From positions 1 to 64,000 of the forward strand of contig CAZDVW010000001.1 in NCBI GenBank assembly GCA_964509205.1: a stretch of 64,000 nt of DNA, in the 5' to 3' direction. The stretch is from Duodenibacillus sp964509205 (GTDB taxonomy: Bacteria; Pseudomonadota; Gammaproteobacteria; Burkholderiales; Burkholderiaceae_F). Every line of letters begins with the position of its first letter. The stretch's first letter is position 1. Shown one piece after another: positions 33,909 to 42,730 of the stretch. Position numbers and translations under genes: made by a program. The notes under the pieces are model-generated. The model had not been told where the DNA came from and did no database searches. It saw only the letters and a program-made list of their open reading frames with translations.

Positions 33909-34999
33909 GTTATCTACAGGACTTAGTGCGCCACACAACGGCGCTCACAAGCAAAGAACTTCGACAGATCGTACACGACAAAGGTGCCATTCTGATGGGC
34001 ATCGTCATGCCCGTGATCCTCATTCTGCTTTTCGGATACGGCATCACGTTTGACATCCGCGACGTCCGCATCGCCGTCGCAGACGAGGCAGGAACGGCAG
34101 AGGCACGAGCGCTGACGACAACACTCGCGCACAATCCGATTTTTCGATTAACGTCTGTGAAGACTCGTGCAGAAGGCGAGGCACAACTAAAAAATTTTTC
34201 TGCAGAAGGCCTTCTTGTATTGACGCTTGAATCCGGCGAACTCAAGAAAAGTCTCACGGTAGACGGCATCGATGCCACTCGCGCCGTCATGGTAGAAAAT
34301 GCCGTCACTGGAGCTCTTGCCGTCTTCGCCGAAAAGAACGACTCCGTTGCCGGAGCAACGGTCAGACAACGAATTTGGTTTAATGAAAGTGCAGAAAGTC
34401 GGCGCTATTTAGTCCCAGGTCTGATGGTTGTCGTGTTAACGCTTACCGGCATGATGCTCACCGGGCTTGTGATCGCACGCGAGTGGGAACGAGGAACGAT
34501 GGAGGCCATGATGGCAACGCCTGTCTCTGCTCTGGCACTACTGCTTTCAAAATTAATCCCGTACTTTCTCCTGAGTCTGATCGGCTGGGGGTTGTGTTTA
34601 ACAGCCGGCGTCTTTTTATACGACGTTCCGATCCGAGGCAGTTTTGCCGTGGTCGTCGCAAGTTCCGTCCTATACCTGCTCGTCAGTCTCGGATTAGGAC
34701 TTTTTGTGTCTGGAAAAACACGTTCCCAATTTATGGCCAGCCAAGTCACCGTGATTGCCGGATTTCTTCCTGCCGTTATTTTGTCCGGCTTTATTTTTGA
34801 CCTGAGAAGCGCCCCTGTCTGGGCCGATGCCATTGCTCACTGTCTGCCGCCCGTGTACTACATGGAGTTGTTGCGCATTGGATTCCTAACAGGCGGCATG
34901 AAAACGCTTCTCGTGCGCGACTTTATCGTCCTGACGGGATTTGCCCTGTTGTTTCTGTTTCTCTCTTACACGGTATGCGCCAAAAGGATTCGGAAATGA
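33905..34999 (+). CDS. ybhS: ABC-2 type permease, YbhS-like
   Basis: Inner-membrane permease subunit. One N-terminal helix (GAILMGIVMPVILILLFGYG), a periplasmic domain of about 150 residues, then five helices in the C-terminal half starting at RYLVPGLMVVVLTLTGMML. REWERGTMEAMMATPVS is the conserved coupling segment. GTG 33905 overlaps the ybhF stop. Length is 364 residues. It pairs with the next gene to form the heterodimeric channel. Confidence 0.92.
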   Translation: MSYLQDLVRHTTALTSKELRQIVHDKGAILMGIVMPVILILLFGYGITFDIRDVRIAVADEAGTAEARALTTTLAHNPIFRLTSVKTRAEGEAQLKNFSAEGLLVLTLESGELKKSLTVDGIDATRAVMVENAVTGALAVFAEKNDSVAGATVRQRIWFNESAESRRYLVPGLMVVVLTLTGMMLTGLVIAREWERGTMEAMMATPVSALALLLSKLIPYFLLSLIGWGLCLTAGVFLYDVPIRGSFAVVVASSVLYLLVSLGLGLFVSGKTRSQFMASQVTVIAGFLPAVILSGFIFDLRSAPVWADAIAHCLPPVYYMELLRIGFLTGGMKTLLVRDFIVLTGFALLFLFLSYTVCAKRIRK

Positions 35000-36099
35000 A
35001 CGAAGGAATATTTTCAGCCTCGACAACGGCGATGATCAAAAAGGAATTCCTGTCTGTCTTAAAAGACAAGAAGAGCCGCATGATTCTCATCGTTCCGGTC
35101 GTGTTGTACATCATTCTTTTCGGTTATATCGCCAGTTTCAATTTGGATCGCATCCCCTATGCCGTCTGTGATTTATCGCGCACAGCCGCCTCAGCCGAAC
35201 TGATCCGATCCATAGAAGCCGGCGGTCTTTTTCATCGGACAGCAACGCTCACAACCCTGTCGCAGGCCAATCGCGCCATGGAAGACACAAACGCACTTGT
35301 CATCGCCGTCATTGCTCCCGATTTCGCCCGGCGCCTCAGTGAAAAAAGAGAAGCCCCCGTTGAGCTTCTTGTAGACGGACGTAATTCCACGACAGCCCAA
35401 TTGGCGGCAGGGTATCTTTCAACCATTGTGTCGAATTTCAACAGAGATCACTTTGGAACGAATCCATCGATAACCGTGCGTCTTCTTTATAACGTCAACA
35501 ACATCACGCAGTGGTTCATCATGCCAGGACTCATTCTGATGATCGGCATGTTGCAAACGGTCGTTCTTGCCTCTCTTTCCATCGCACGAGAGCGCGAACA
35601 GGGAACCTTCGAGCAACTGTGCGTCACACCGCTGACAACAGGGCAAGTTATTTTGGCCAAAACATTGGTTCCATGTACCGTCGGCGTCATACAAGGCGGC
35701 CTGATCTTAGCCGCTTCTCTTTGGTGGTTTGACATCCCGTTTGCGGGTCAGTTCCTGCAACTTTTGGTCATTGATATTGTCTTTTTGCTGGCCGTCGTCG
35801 GTCTTGGTCTTGCCATCTCGGCTGTTGCGCAATCGATGCAACAGTCCCTGCTTTTGGTCATCGTCTTTCTTGTGCCGATGGTGCTTTTAGGCGGTCTTTT
35901 CACACCCGTAGAAAACATGCCCGACTGGATCCAGGCCCTAACTTGGTTTGATCCTCTGCGCTTTGGATTGCAGACGATTCGACGCACGTATCTGGCCGGT
36001 GCAGGATGGAGCGACATTATCGAGTCATTGTGGCCCGTTGTTGCAATGGCATGCGTAACGCTTCCGGCCGCTTACGGATTCTGCCGTCGACGACTCTAA
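34996..36099 (+). CDS. ybhR: ABC-2 type permease, YbhR-like
   Basis: Second permease subunit, with the same topology as YbhS: helix at IVPVVLYIILFGYI, periplasmic domain, then the C-terminal five-helix block. The signature REREQGTFEQLCVTPLTTGQ and the late GGLFTPVENMPDWIQALTW are typical. ATG 34996 overlaps the ybhS stop (ATGA), with AAGG at 7 nt. An earlier ATG at 34975 would add seven residues. Length is 367. It is the last gene of the exporter operon; E. coli YbhFSR has been linked to drug and cation efflux. Confidence 0.92.
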   Translation: MNEGIFSASTTAMIKKEFLSVLKDKKSRMILIVPVVLYIILFGYIASFNLDRIPYAVCDLSRTAASAELIRSIEAGGLFHRTATLTTLSQANRAMEDTNALVIAVIAPDFARRLSEKREAPVELLVDGRNSTTAQLAAGYLSTIVSNFNRDHFGTNPSITVRLLYNVNNITQWFIMPGLILMIGMLQTVVLASLSIAREREQGTFEQLCVTPLTTGQVILAKTLVPCTVGVIQGGLILAASLWWFDIPFAGQFLQLLVIDIVFLLAVVGLGLAISAVAQSMQQSLLLVIVFLVPMVLLGGLFTPVENMPDWIQALTWFDPLRFGLQTIRRTYLAGAGWSDIIESLWPVVAMACVTLPAAYGFCRRRL

Positions 36100-36171
36100 A
36101 AACGACCGATAAAGCGCTCCCCGCATTGAAACGCCTTTATTCGATCTTCCTTCTGAAGCGTTGTTTTCGGA

Positions 36172-37425
36172 TTACGGCCTCAAACAACCAATTGGAACAA
36201 CGAGAACACCGTCGTCGCGCCGATAGGCGTAATCGCCTGTTGCGGTCAAAATCATCATAAACGACGGGGGCGGCATGACATTGGTATTAATTTTGTTGGC
36301 TAGTTCCTTGAGAGTTTTCGCCCCGTCTTCAATCCCCTTAGCGCTTCCTAATTTAATTTCAATCAGCCCGTATGTACCGTTCCTGCGGTGCAAGACGGCA
36401 TCGCATTCGAGTCCGGATTTGTCTCGGAAATGATAAAGAGATCCATCAAGCGTTTCTGCGTAAACACGGAGATCGCGCACACAAAGTGTCTCAAAGACAA
36501 ACTCAAATGTTTGGGGATCCTGAAGCAAATCACGCGGTCCGGCACCCAATGCTGCTACAGCGATGGACGGATCCACAAAATAGCGCGTATCTGACGTGCG
36601 GATGGCTGTCTTTGAACGAAGATTCGGACTCCATGCGGGCAAATCTTCAATGACGAAAAGCTGACGCAGCGCATGGATATAACTGAGAACGGTTTTATCG
36701 TTGATTCCGTTCCCCATATCTTTGGCTATCTCAGGCGCAGAGATTTGCGAACCTTGTGCACGAGCATAGGATCGCAAAAGTTGGCGCGCATAGTCCTCTT
36801 TACGTTTTACGCCATCAACACGACAAATATCCTCTCGCACAATGGCATCGAAATACGTAAACGCATGCTTTAACGCCATATCTCCCGTTTGCTGCAGAGT
36901 TGTCGGCCATCCTCCGCGGCATGCAATAAAAGCAATGTCTTCAATCGAAAGTGAATTGACGCAGCCAATATCGAGTTTTTTGGCAAAAAGAGAGGCGAGG
37001 CTAACACCGCCGTTTGATTCGTTGGTTTCAAAAAGCGTCATAGTGCGCATTCTTAACCAACCAAATCGACCTGTGCCTGAGTGCATAATGCCACTGCGAT
37101 CAGCCGGAACGGCCGAGCCCGTCAGAATGAACTGCCCTGATTTGCCTCCGCGAAAATCCACTTCTCTTCGAATAGCATCCCAAATTTGCGGTGCAAGTTG
37201 CCATTCATCAATCAGACGAGGGACTTCCCCTTCGAGGAGCAACTTCGGATTAATGGCAGCAATCTGCAGCGTCTGCCCTGACTCCATAAAAAGGACGCTT
37301 TTGGATTGCTCCATAGCCGTTGTCGATTTTCCGCAAAGTTTAGGCCCTTCGATAAGAACGGCTCCGATTGTTTTAAGCAAGCTTGAAAGCATGCCGTCGA
37401 CCAATCGCGGACGATACGTCATCAT
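36172..37425 (-). CDS. AAA-type ATPase with DUF4143 (PD-(D/E)XK-like) C-terminal domain
   Basis: 417 residues. The N-terminal P-loop domain has Walker A GPKLCGKST (residues 27-35) and a Walker B-like RLIDEWQLAPQIWD. The C-terminal DUF4143 domain ends with FRDKSGLECDAVL and YGLIEIKLG, the spaced Asp/Glu-Lys residues of a nuclease-like fold. The family is common and mobile in gut bacteria and its function is unsettled; links to toxin-antitoxin or defence roles have been suggested. It is monocistronic, converges with ybhR, and its upstream region holds three 23-bp direct repeats. It separates the exporter operon from the hydrogenase genes. Confidence 0.88.
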   Translation of the reverse strand: MMTYRPRLVDGMLSSLLKTIGAVLIEGPKLCGKSTTAMEQSKSVLFMESGQTLQIAAINPKLLLEGEVPRLIDEWQLAPQIWDAIRREVDFRGGKSGQFILTGSAVPADRSGIMHSGTGRFGWLRMRTMTLFETNESNGGVSLASLFAKKLDIGCVNSLSIEDIAFIACRGGWPTTLQQTGDMALKHAFTYFDAIVREDICRVDGVKRKEDYARQLLRSYARAQGSQISAPEIAKDMGNGINDKTVLSYIHALRQLFVIEDLPAWSPNLRSKTAIRTSDTRYFVDPSIAVAALGAGPRDLLQDPQTFEFVFETLCVRDLRVYAETLDGSLYHFRDKSGLECDAVLHRRNGTYGLIEIKLGSAKGIEDGAKTLKELANKINTNVMPPPSFMMILTATGDYAYRRDDGVLVVPIGCLRP

Positions 37426-37453
37426 GTTGAATTTAAAAAGTTTTTTGAATGGA

Positions 37454-37522
37454 ACAAACCATTTGGCTTATTTTCGACAAACTATTTGGCTTGTTTAAGA
37501 CAAACCATTTGGCATTTTGTCC
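37454..37522. repeat. Three 23-bp direct repeats upstream of the DUF4143 ATPase gene
   Basis: Units start at 37454, 37477 and 37500, an exact 23-bp period. Each opens with ACAAACYATTTGGC followed by an AT-rich stretch; the first 14 bases differ only at one C/T position. They lie 28-97 bp before the ATPase start codon on the minus strand. The spacing of about two helical turns suggests binding sites for one regulator placed on one DNA face. Confidence 0.85.
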
Positions 37523-37562
37523 GCCAAACTTCCATCCGATTTAGAGAATCAGCACTCAGTGC

Positions 37563-37817
37563 TTACTTGTTCTCTTTCACTTCGTCCGGGCACGGGATAA
37601 AAGAACTCAGCGGATTGCCGCAATCCGGACAGACGAAATGCGAAGGCAGCTCATTAAACGGCGTTCCCGGAGCAATGTCCCACTCCTCACAACCGATGGC
37701 GGGATCGTAGACATACCAACAAACCTTGCATTGCATCTTCGTTGATGCCCCAGCACGATCTCGGTTAAGTTTATCCAGAAGCAAATCAATGCGACCGGGC
37801 GCTATTTCGTTGTTCAT
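37563..37817 (-). CDS. hupI: Hydrogenase-associated rubredoxin HupI
   Basis: Small electron-transfer protein with one Fe(Cys)4 site: C30/C33 (MQCKVCWYVYD) and C63/C66 (FVCPDCG). A 27-residue N-terminal extension and a short C-terminal tail are typical of HupI/HoxR rather than free rubredoxin. Two extra cysteines (C43, C76) are present. Length is 84 residues. It starts 2 bp after the hupH stop and is the last gene of the hupSLCDFGHI run. In rhizobia HupI is needed for hydrogenase made under oxygen. Confidence 0.9.
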   Translation of the reverse strand: MNNEIAPGRIDLLLDKLNRDRAGASTKMQCKVCWYVYDPAIGCEEWDIAPGTPFNELPSHFVCPDCGNPLSSFIPCPDEVKENK

Positions 37818-37819
37818 CG

Positions 37820-38632
37820 TTAAAGAACTCCGCGCGCCAAATCACCTTCAAGCCAATCGATGATTTCTCGACACTGACGTTCTGCATCCGAAAACTCATC
37901 CGGGGAAGCCGGGATTTCCGGCGGCAAAAGCGTCACGATGAAACTGTCGAGAAGCGTCTTACCTGCCTTATTCAGAAGCGTGCTTCGCCAAATACACCGG
38001 TAATTTGTGCTCTGCATCCGTGCATTGGCAAAGCCGGAAAGCCATACCTCTGTTTCGCCCTGACCGAGGACCGTCTTAAGCCACTGCATGTCGATTCTTT
38101 CAACCGGTTGCCGAGTCAGCTCAACCATGTGAGGCGGATCAAAATCGACTTCTTCAGCCTTGCATTCAGACAAAGCCGAGGCCAATTCCTTGAGAATGGC
38201 CGGAGCAGAAAAAACACCCTCGGGCGCTGTTTCCGGGATCTCAAGCTTTTGCGAACCCTGTCGGACTGCCTGCAAAATAGCATCAGGAATTGATCCGAAA
38301 ACAAAATATTGCCGGCCGTTCTCTTCAACGCGCCACAGCCCGGTAATTTGCGTTTCCTCGGCCTTCACTTTTCCCTTGTTGGCAGAAATTCTCACTTCGC
38401 CGGAAGCGACCGTCGCCAAAACGAAATCCAAATGCGCCGGATCAAACTCGTCAAAACTCACGCGTAACTGCTCTCTAAGCGCATCTTGTCCCGACAACTC
38501 AAGCGCCGCCGTAACTGACTTGTGCACGCGTTTCAGGAAAGCCAACGTAGCCTGAGCGGCTGCATGCTCTGTTTCCTTATCAAGATGAATATCTGCCCAG
38601 CGAGCAGATGAAACTCCGAACCCCATACTCAT
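37820..38632 (-). CDS. hupH: Hydrogenase expression protein HupH/HyaF
   Basis: HyaF/HupH-family accessory protein of uptake [NiFe]-hydrogenase. The first half carries two related segments, and the C-terminal part begins VELTRQPVERIDMQWL and continues VWLSGFANARMQSTNYRCIWRSTL, the conserved HupH domain. The start ATG 38632 (MSMGFGV) has GGGGAG upstream and lies just after hupG. The longer frame to 38725 would overlap hupG. Length is 270 residues. HupH is reported to act in small-subunit maturation. Confidence 0.88.
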   Translation of the reverse strand: MSMGFGVSSARWADIHLDKETEHAAAQATLAFLKRVHKSVTAALELSGQDALREQLRVSFDEFDPAHLDFVLATVASGEVRISANKGKVKAEETQITGLWRVEENGRQYFVFGSIPDAILQAVRQGSQKLEIPETAPEGVFSAPAILKELASALSECKAEEVDFDPPHMVELTRQPVERIDMQWLKTVLGQGETEVWLSGFANARMQSTNYRCIWRSTLLNKAGKTLLDSFIVTLLPPEIPASPDEFSDAERQCREIIDWLEGDLARGVL

Positions 38633-38642
38633 GCTGACTCCC

Positions 38643-39128
38643 CTAATCCGAACACTGTTGCGTTTTCCGAGCGTCGATGAAGGCAACGCGTCTGACGGGT
38701 GCCTTTTCTCGAACAACGATTTCACTTAACTGGCGGCAGTATTCGTTCCAATCTTTCAGCCCTTCGACGGCTCCCAGATAGACCGAATCGCAGAAAAGCG
38801 CAACGGCAGGCAATCCCGTGATCCCGTAACGACTTGCTGCGGCCCGTGCTTTTTCAAAACGATAAAAAACCGTCTGAGAAAGTGCCCCGGCAAACGCCTT
38901 TTTTAATTCCGGCGCAATAACAGCCACATCCAGCGTAACGCGTTTGGCATTCGGCTCGTCGGCAAAAATAACCATCTTAAAGCCTTCGCTGGCGAGAAAC
39001 TCAGCAAACCCGTCTTCATCGATCCAGGAAAAACCCTCTTTTTCAAAAAGCCGCTGGAAAGCCGGATGCGTCTTCACGTCGATGTGGCCGGCAAGACGCG
39101 TTACGTCGTTCATCTTACCGGTCGGCAT
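38643..39128 (-). CDS. hupG: Hydrogenase accessory protein HupG/HyaE
   Basis: Thioredoxin-fold protein without the CxxC redox pair, which acts as a chaperone for the Tat-exported hydrogenase small subunit. The family pattern includes HPAFQRLFEKEG, a central VAVIAPELKKAF, and a GITGLPAVALF segment where thioredoxin has its cis-Pro loop. ATG 39128 has GGAG at 7 nt and overlaps the end of hupF by 14 nt. Length is 161 residues. Confidence 0.87.
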   Translation of the reverse strand: MPTGKMNDVTRLAGHIDVKTHPAFQRLFEKEGFSWIDEDGFAEFLASEGFKMVIFADEPNAKRVTLDVAVIAPELKKAFAGALSQTVFYRFEKARAAASRYGITGLPAVALFCDSVYLGAVEGLKDWNEYCRQLSEIVVREKAPVRRVAFIDARKTQQCSD

Positions 39129-39459
39129 TTTTCTTCTCCATTTGTGCACGCAGATGCTGCGGCAATTGCCCCGGATGCTCAATCAAATCCGCAAAGCCCG
39201 CTTCAATCGTTTTTTCAGACACGTTTCCATCCATCACGTCCGCAAGTGCAGAAAGCGCCGAGCGAATTTTGTCGGCCTCTTGCTCATCAACGCGACGAAT
39301 GGCGTTGCCGCGGAAACAAAGAACCGTGTCTCCCGCCTTCGCATCCGGCACCAACGACAAGCCGACAGAAATCCTTCTTCCTGCATGCTCAATCGTTCCG
39401 ATCGGTCCTGCAGCCGACTCAATAACCGACAACAATTTTTCCGGTGTTGCAATACACAT
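39115..39459 (-). CDS. hupF: HypC-family hydrogenase chaperone HupF
   Basis: 114-residue HypC paralogue. It starts MCIATPEKL, with the conserved N-terminal Cys2, and the beta-barrel core ISVGLSLVPDAKAGDTVL follows. The C-terminal extension (DLIEHPGQLPQHLRAQ) is absent from ordinary HypC and typical of HupF, which protects the large subunit in the presence of oxygen in Rhizobium. It lies between hupD and hupG. The general HypC is encoded separately at 49092. Confidence 0.9.
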   Translation of the reverse strand: MCIATPEKLLSVIESAAGPIGTIEHAGRRISVGLSLVPDAKAGDTVLCFRGNAIRRVDEQEADKIRSALSALADVMDGNVSEKTIEAGFADLIEHPGQLPQHLRAQMEKKNADR

Positions 39460-39461
39460 CT

Positions 39462-40070
39462 TTACTTCCTTTTCGGCATGAATCGAATATCGCCCTCGCG
39501 CGGCGCCTCTTCTTCGCTCGGACGGCCGCCCTCGTAAGAGCCCATGGAAAGCGCCGTAAAACTCAGCGGCGAAACTTCGTCTCCCGGCTCTCTTTTCTGA
39601 ACAGGCAATCCCCAGCTTTCAAGCTCAGCGGCTGCCAAAGCAACGGCTTCGGGAACCTTCGCACGAATGCTCGGCGTCAAACTTCCGCCGTAGTCTTCAA
39701 GCTCACAGGGCTGAACGCCGATCACCGTAATGGCCTGCGGCTCATAGCCCATCAGCGTTGCCTTGGCAAGAACATCGTTCATCCCTGTCTGGTGTGCAGA
39801 AATTTTCGTGCTGGACCAGATTTGAATGTCCTCTTTGCGAAGAACTCGAAGCGTTCCGGGCTCTGCCTTCAATTCACAGCAATCCAAAATCAGAAGACGT
39901 TTGGCATCCATAACGGCATTCAAGAGATACGGCCCCAACGTTCCGCCGTCCATCACCTCAATTCCGTCGCGATCTTTGTACTGGGCGTGAAAAGCCTCAA
40001 CGGCACGCACGCCAAATCCCTCATCTGCCCACAGAATATTGCCGAGTCCCAAAACCAACGCTTCTTGCAT
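39462..40070 (-). CDS. hupD: Hydrogenase maturation endopeptidase HupD/HyaD
   Basis: Removes the C-terminal peptide of the large subunit after nickel insertion. The motif LGLGNILWADEGFGVRAVE carries the nickel-sensing Glu/Asp, and LILDCC and SAHQTGMND supply the other ligands. Length is 202 residues with a proline- and glutamate-rich tail (GGRPSEEEAPREGD) longer than in E. coli HyaD. It is 2 bp from hupF. A strong hairpin separates it from hupC upstream. Confidence 0.93.
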   Translation of the reverse strand: MQEALVLGLGNILWADEGFGVRAVEAFHAQYKDRDGIEVMDGGTLGPYLLNAVMDAKRLLILDCCELKAEPGTLRVLRKEDIQIWSSTKISAHQTGMNDVLAKATLMGYEPQAITVIGVQPCELEDYGGSLTPSIRAKVPEAVALAAAELESWGLPVQKREPGDEVSPLSFTALSMGSYEGGRPSEEEAPREGDIRFMPKRK

Positions 40071-40158
40071 TCACTGCTCTCCCTCATTTCTGCACGTGAC
40101 TATAACAGTTTCACTTGTTTTCCAACATGCAGAACAATGCTTTCGTATTCCGTATCGA

Positions 40159-40197
40159 AAAACTCCCGAAATCCACTGCTGGCTTCGGGAGTTTTTG
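40159..40197 (-). terminator. Intrinsic terminator between hupC and hupD
   Basis: 13-bp perfect stem AAAAACTCCCGAA / TTCGGGAGTTTTT with a 13-nt loop and T-runs on both strands. It lies 26 bp after the hupC stop and about 89 bp before hupD, inside an otherwise continuous hup series. Confidence 0.85.
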
Positions 40198-40222
40198 AAT
40201 CGTGCGTAGTCTAGAAATTGTA

Positions 40223-40942
40223 TTACGAGTGATGCTCTGTCTCTTTGAACATTCTCAGACCGCTTCCCATTGAAGAAAGCGTTGTTGCGCCGCCCATGAC
40301 GTCTTCACGAATCGCCATGTAGCAGTGAGCCACGCAAAAGAGCAGGAAGACATACGTCATCACGTGGTGCACCGTACGCACGCATTGCGCATCGCCTAAC
40401 AGGTCAAAGACCCAGCCGAACAAGAACATCCACCCGGTGTCCCATCCCCAGGCCTGCGCATACAGAGCAAAGCCCGTGATAATGACAACGACGCTTCCGA
40501 GAACAAACATCGAAAACATTGCCAGCTGCGCAAGCGGATTGTGTCCGGCGTATTCCGGCGCTTCACGGATAAAGAACAGGTAATACCCCACCTGCGTGAA
40601 GACGCGCTTCCACCACTTCAAGCTCCAAAGAGGCGGAATAAAGATCATCCGCGCATAGCGGTTGCCAGGGATAAGCCAATACACACGCCCGATAAAGAGC
40701 GCCGTAAAGATCATCGCAGCAATATAGTGCACAAGACGCACATAACCGAATCCGTAAACAACCCACGTATCAGGACTTCCGAACGTGACAGGATCACCGA
40801 TCAGCAGCCCTGAGAGGATCAAGACCACCATTGAGATGGCCATCAGCCAGTGCCACAAACGAACAGGAACCTCCCAGACATAAACGGGCTTTAACGGCCG
40901 GCCGTCGCCTGTGACTTCAAATGTGACGGGATCAATGACCAT
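40223..40942 (-). CDS. hupC: [NiFe]-hydrogenase b-type cytochrome subunit
   Basis: Integral membrane diheme cytochrome b that anchors HupSL and passes electrons to quinone. Four helices are visible. Candidate heme His residues lie in PVRLWHWLMA, VRLVHYIAAM and VRTVHHVMTYVFLLFCVAH. The N-terminus (VYVWEVPVRLWHW) is the HyaC/HupC signature. Length is 239 residues. ATG 40942 has AGGAG at 6 nt, and the gene starts 18 bp after hupL. Confidence 0.95.
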   Translation of the reverse strand: MVIDPVTFEVTGDGRPLKPVYVWEVPVRLWHWLMAISMVVLILSGLLIGDPVTFGSPDTWVVYGFGYVRLVHYIAAMIFTALFIGRVYWLIPGNRYARMIFIPPLWSLKWWKRVFTQVGYYLFFIREAPEYAGHNPLAQLAMFSMFVLGSVVVIITGFALYAQAWGWDTGWMFLFGWVFDLLGDAQCVRTVHHVMTYVFLLFCVAHCYMAIREDVMGGATTLSSMGSGLRMFKETEHHS

Positions 40943-40960
40943 AATGATCTCCTCGTTTAT

Positions 40961-42730
40961 TTAGCGAACCTTAACGCTGCAAAGTTCCTTGCCTTCCGGA
41001 TCAAACACGTGCGAAGCACAGGCCAGACACGGGTCAAAGCTGTGAATCGTGCGAATGATTTCCAAGGGCCGCTTCGGATCAGCCATCGGTGTTCCGATAA
41101 GACTTGTCTCAAAGGCACTCTGCTGCCCCTCATCCGAACGCGGCGAAGCGTTCCATGTCGTCGGAACAACGGCCTGCCAATTCTCAAGACGCGTATCTTT
41201 GATAACGCACCAGTGACCAAGCGCACCGCGAGGAGCCTCGCAGAAGCCGACGCCCTTGCAGAACTTAGGCCATGTCTTCGGCTCCCAGAAATCCATATTG
41301 GCCGCCGCTTCATCGCCGGCACGGATATTGGCCGTCAAGTCATCCACATACTGAACCATCTTGTGGGCGCTCCAACGGCACTCCAACGCACGAGCCGCAT
41401 GGCGACCGAGCGTCGAGTAAACGGCTTCGAGCGGAAGATTGAGTTCCTTCAAAAGATCCAGTGCCGGTTCCTTGAAGTGTTTGACATCTTTTGCAATCGA
41501 AACGATCAAGCGAGCCAGCGGGCCGACTTCCATCATATGACCCTTCCAGCGCGGGCTCTTGACCCAGGAATACTTGCCCTCAGAGCCGATCCAGCTGAAC
41601 TTCGTCTTTGTACCGACAGATCCCTTCGGCAACTCATAGGCCTGATCCGTAATGCCGTCCCACGGATGCAACCCTTTCTTGCCTTCCGGATACTTGTACC
41701 AGGAATGATCAACGAATTCCTGAACTTGCTCAGGATCACGCAAATCAACAGGGAGAACCTCGTCGAGCTTGCCGTCAATGATGGCACCCGAGGGCATCTG
41801 AAGGCTCTTATCCGACCAGTCATTAGCGATTTCCGGGAAGTCGCCGTAGCAAAGTACGTTCTTCTTAACGAGTCCGCCGCCATACTTAAACCAGTCCGGA
41901 TAGAACGAAGCAATGGCCTTCACGTCCGGCAAATACACGTTTTCAACGAACTCGACGGACTGGCGGGCGATATCGCGCATGTAGTTCATCGTCACTTCGT
42001 TCACCATCGTGCCAGCCGCACCGGAATCGTGCATGTTGATCGGGCAGGCAACGCCGCCTACGAGGTAGTTCGGATGCGGATTCTTGCCGCCGAGGATCGT
42101 ATGAATCTTGATGATTTCACGCTGGAAATCCAATGCTTCGAGATAGTGTGCCGTCGCAAGCAAATTGACCGCACTCGGCAACTTCATCGCCGGATGTCCC
42201 CAATAGCCGTTGGCAAAGATGCCCAACTGACCGCTGGCGACAAATTTCTTCAAGCGATTTTGCACGTCGCGGAAATAGCCGGGACTTGCAAAAGGATGAT
42301 GCGGGCTGATTTTCTGCTGCAGCGCTGCCGTTTCACGGGGATCTGCATTCAGTGCATCCACAACGTCAACCCAGTCCAAGGCAGAGAGCTGATAAAAGTG
42401 CACGATGTGGTCATGCGTGTAAAGCGTCGCATTGATGAGGTTGCGGATGATGTTGGCATTCTTCGGAATCTTGATGCCGATAGCGTCCTCAACAGCTCGC
42501 ACGGCAGCCAAAGCATGAATACCGGTGCAAACACCACAAATGCGCTCGACAAAAGCCCAAGCATCGCGCGGGTCGCGTCCCTTGAGAATCACCTCAAGTC
42601 CGCGCCACATCGTTCCCGTACTCATGGCATCGGCAATAACGTTATCTTTGTTTAAAACCGCCTGCACGCGCAGATGGCCTTCGATACGTGTCACAGGGTC
42701 GACGACGACCCGACGTTCATTCATTGACAT
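40961..42730 (-). CDS. hupL: Uptake [NiFe]-hydrogenase large subunit
   Basis: Holds the NiFe(CN)2CO centre. N-terminal nickel ligands are C65/C68 (RICGVCTGIHA); C-terminal ligands are C568/C571 (DPCLACASH). HupD should cleave after H574, releasing a 15-residue peptide. Length is 589 residues. Sequence and partners place it in the HyaB/HupL membrane-bound uptake group. ATG 42730 has a full AAGGAGG site at 5 nt, formed by the end of hupS. Confidence 0.97.
   Translation of the reverse strand: MSMNERRVVVDPVTRIEGHLRVQAVLNKDNVIADAMSTGTMWRGLEVILKGRDPRDAWAFVERICGVCTGIHALAAVRAVEDAIGIKIPKNANIIRNLINATLYTHDHIVHFYQLSALDWVDVVDALNADPRETAALQQKISPHHPFASPGYFRDVQNRLKKFVASGQLGIFANGYWGHPAMKLPSAVNLLATAHYLEALDFQREIIKIHTILGGKNPHPNYLVGGVACPINMHDSGAAGTMVNEVTMNYMRDIARQSVEFVENVYLPDVKAIASFYPDWFKYGGGLVKKNVLCYGDFPEIANDWSDKSLQMPSGAIIDGKLDEVLPVDLRDPEQVQEFVDHSWYKYPEGKKGLHPWDGITDQAYELPKGSVGTKTKFSWIGSEGKYSWVKSPRWKGHMMEVGPLARLIVSIAKDVKHFKEPALDLLKELNLPLEAVYSTLGRHAARALECRWSAHKMVQYVDDLTANIRAGDEAAANMDFWEPKTWPKFCKGVGFCEAPRGALGHWCVIKDTRLENWQAVVPTTWNASPRSDEGQQSAFETSLIGTPMADPKRPLEIIRTIHSFDPCLACASHVFDPEGKELCSVKVR

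Noticed and set aside
37454..37522. Possible CRISPR array
   Set aside because: Only three units, direct abutment with no unique spacers of 30 bp or more, and no cas genes in the window.
41009..42655. A 548-codon open frame on the plus strand opposite hupL
   Set aside because: It is antisense to a gene with complete family motifs, has no recognisable domain, and arises from codon bias of the opposite strand. The same holds for long antisense frames opposite ansB (3233-4105), hupS (42902-43804) and the autotransporter (60160-61383).
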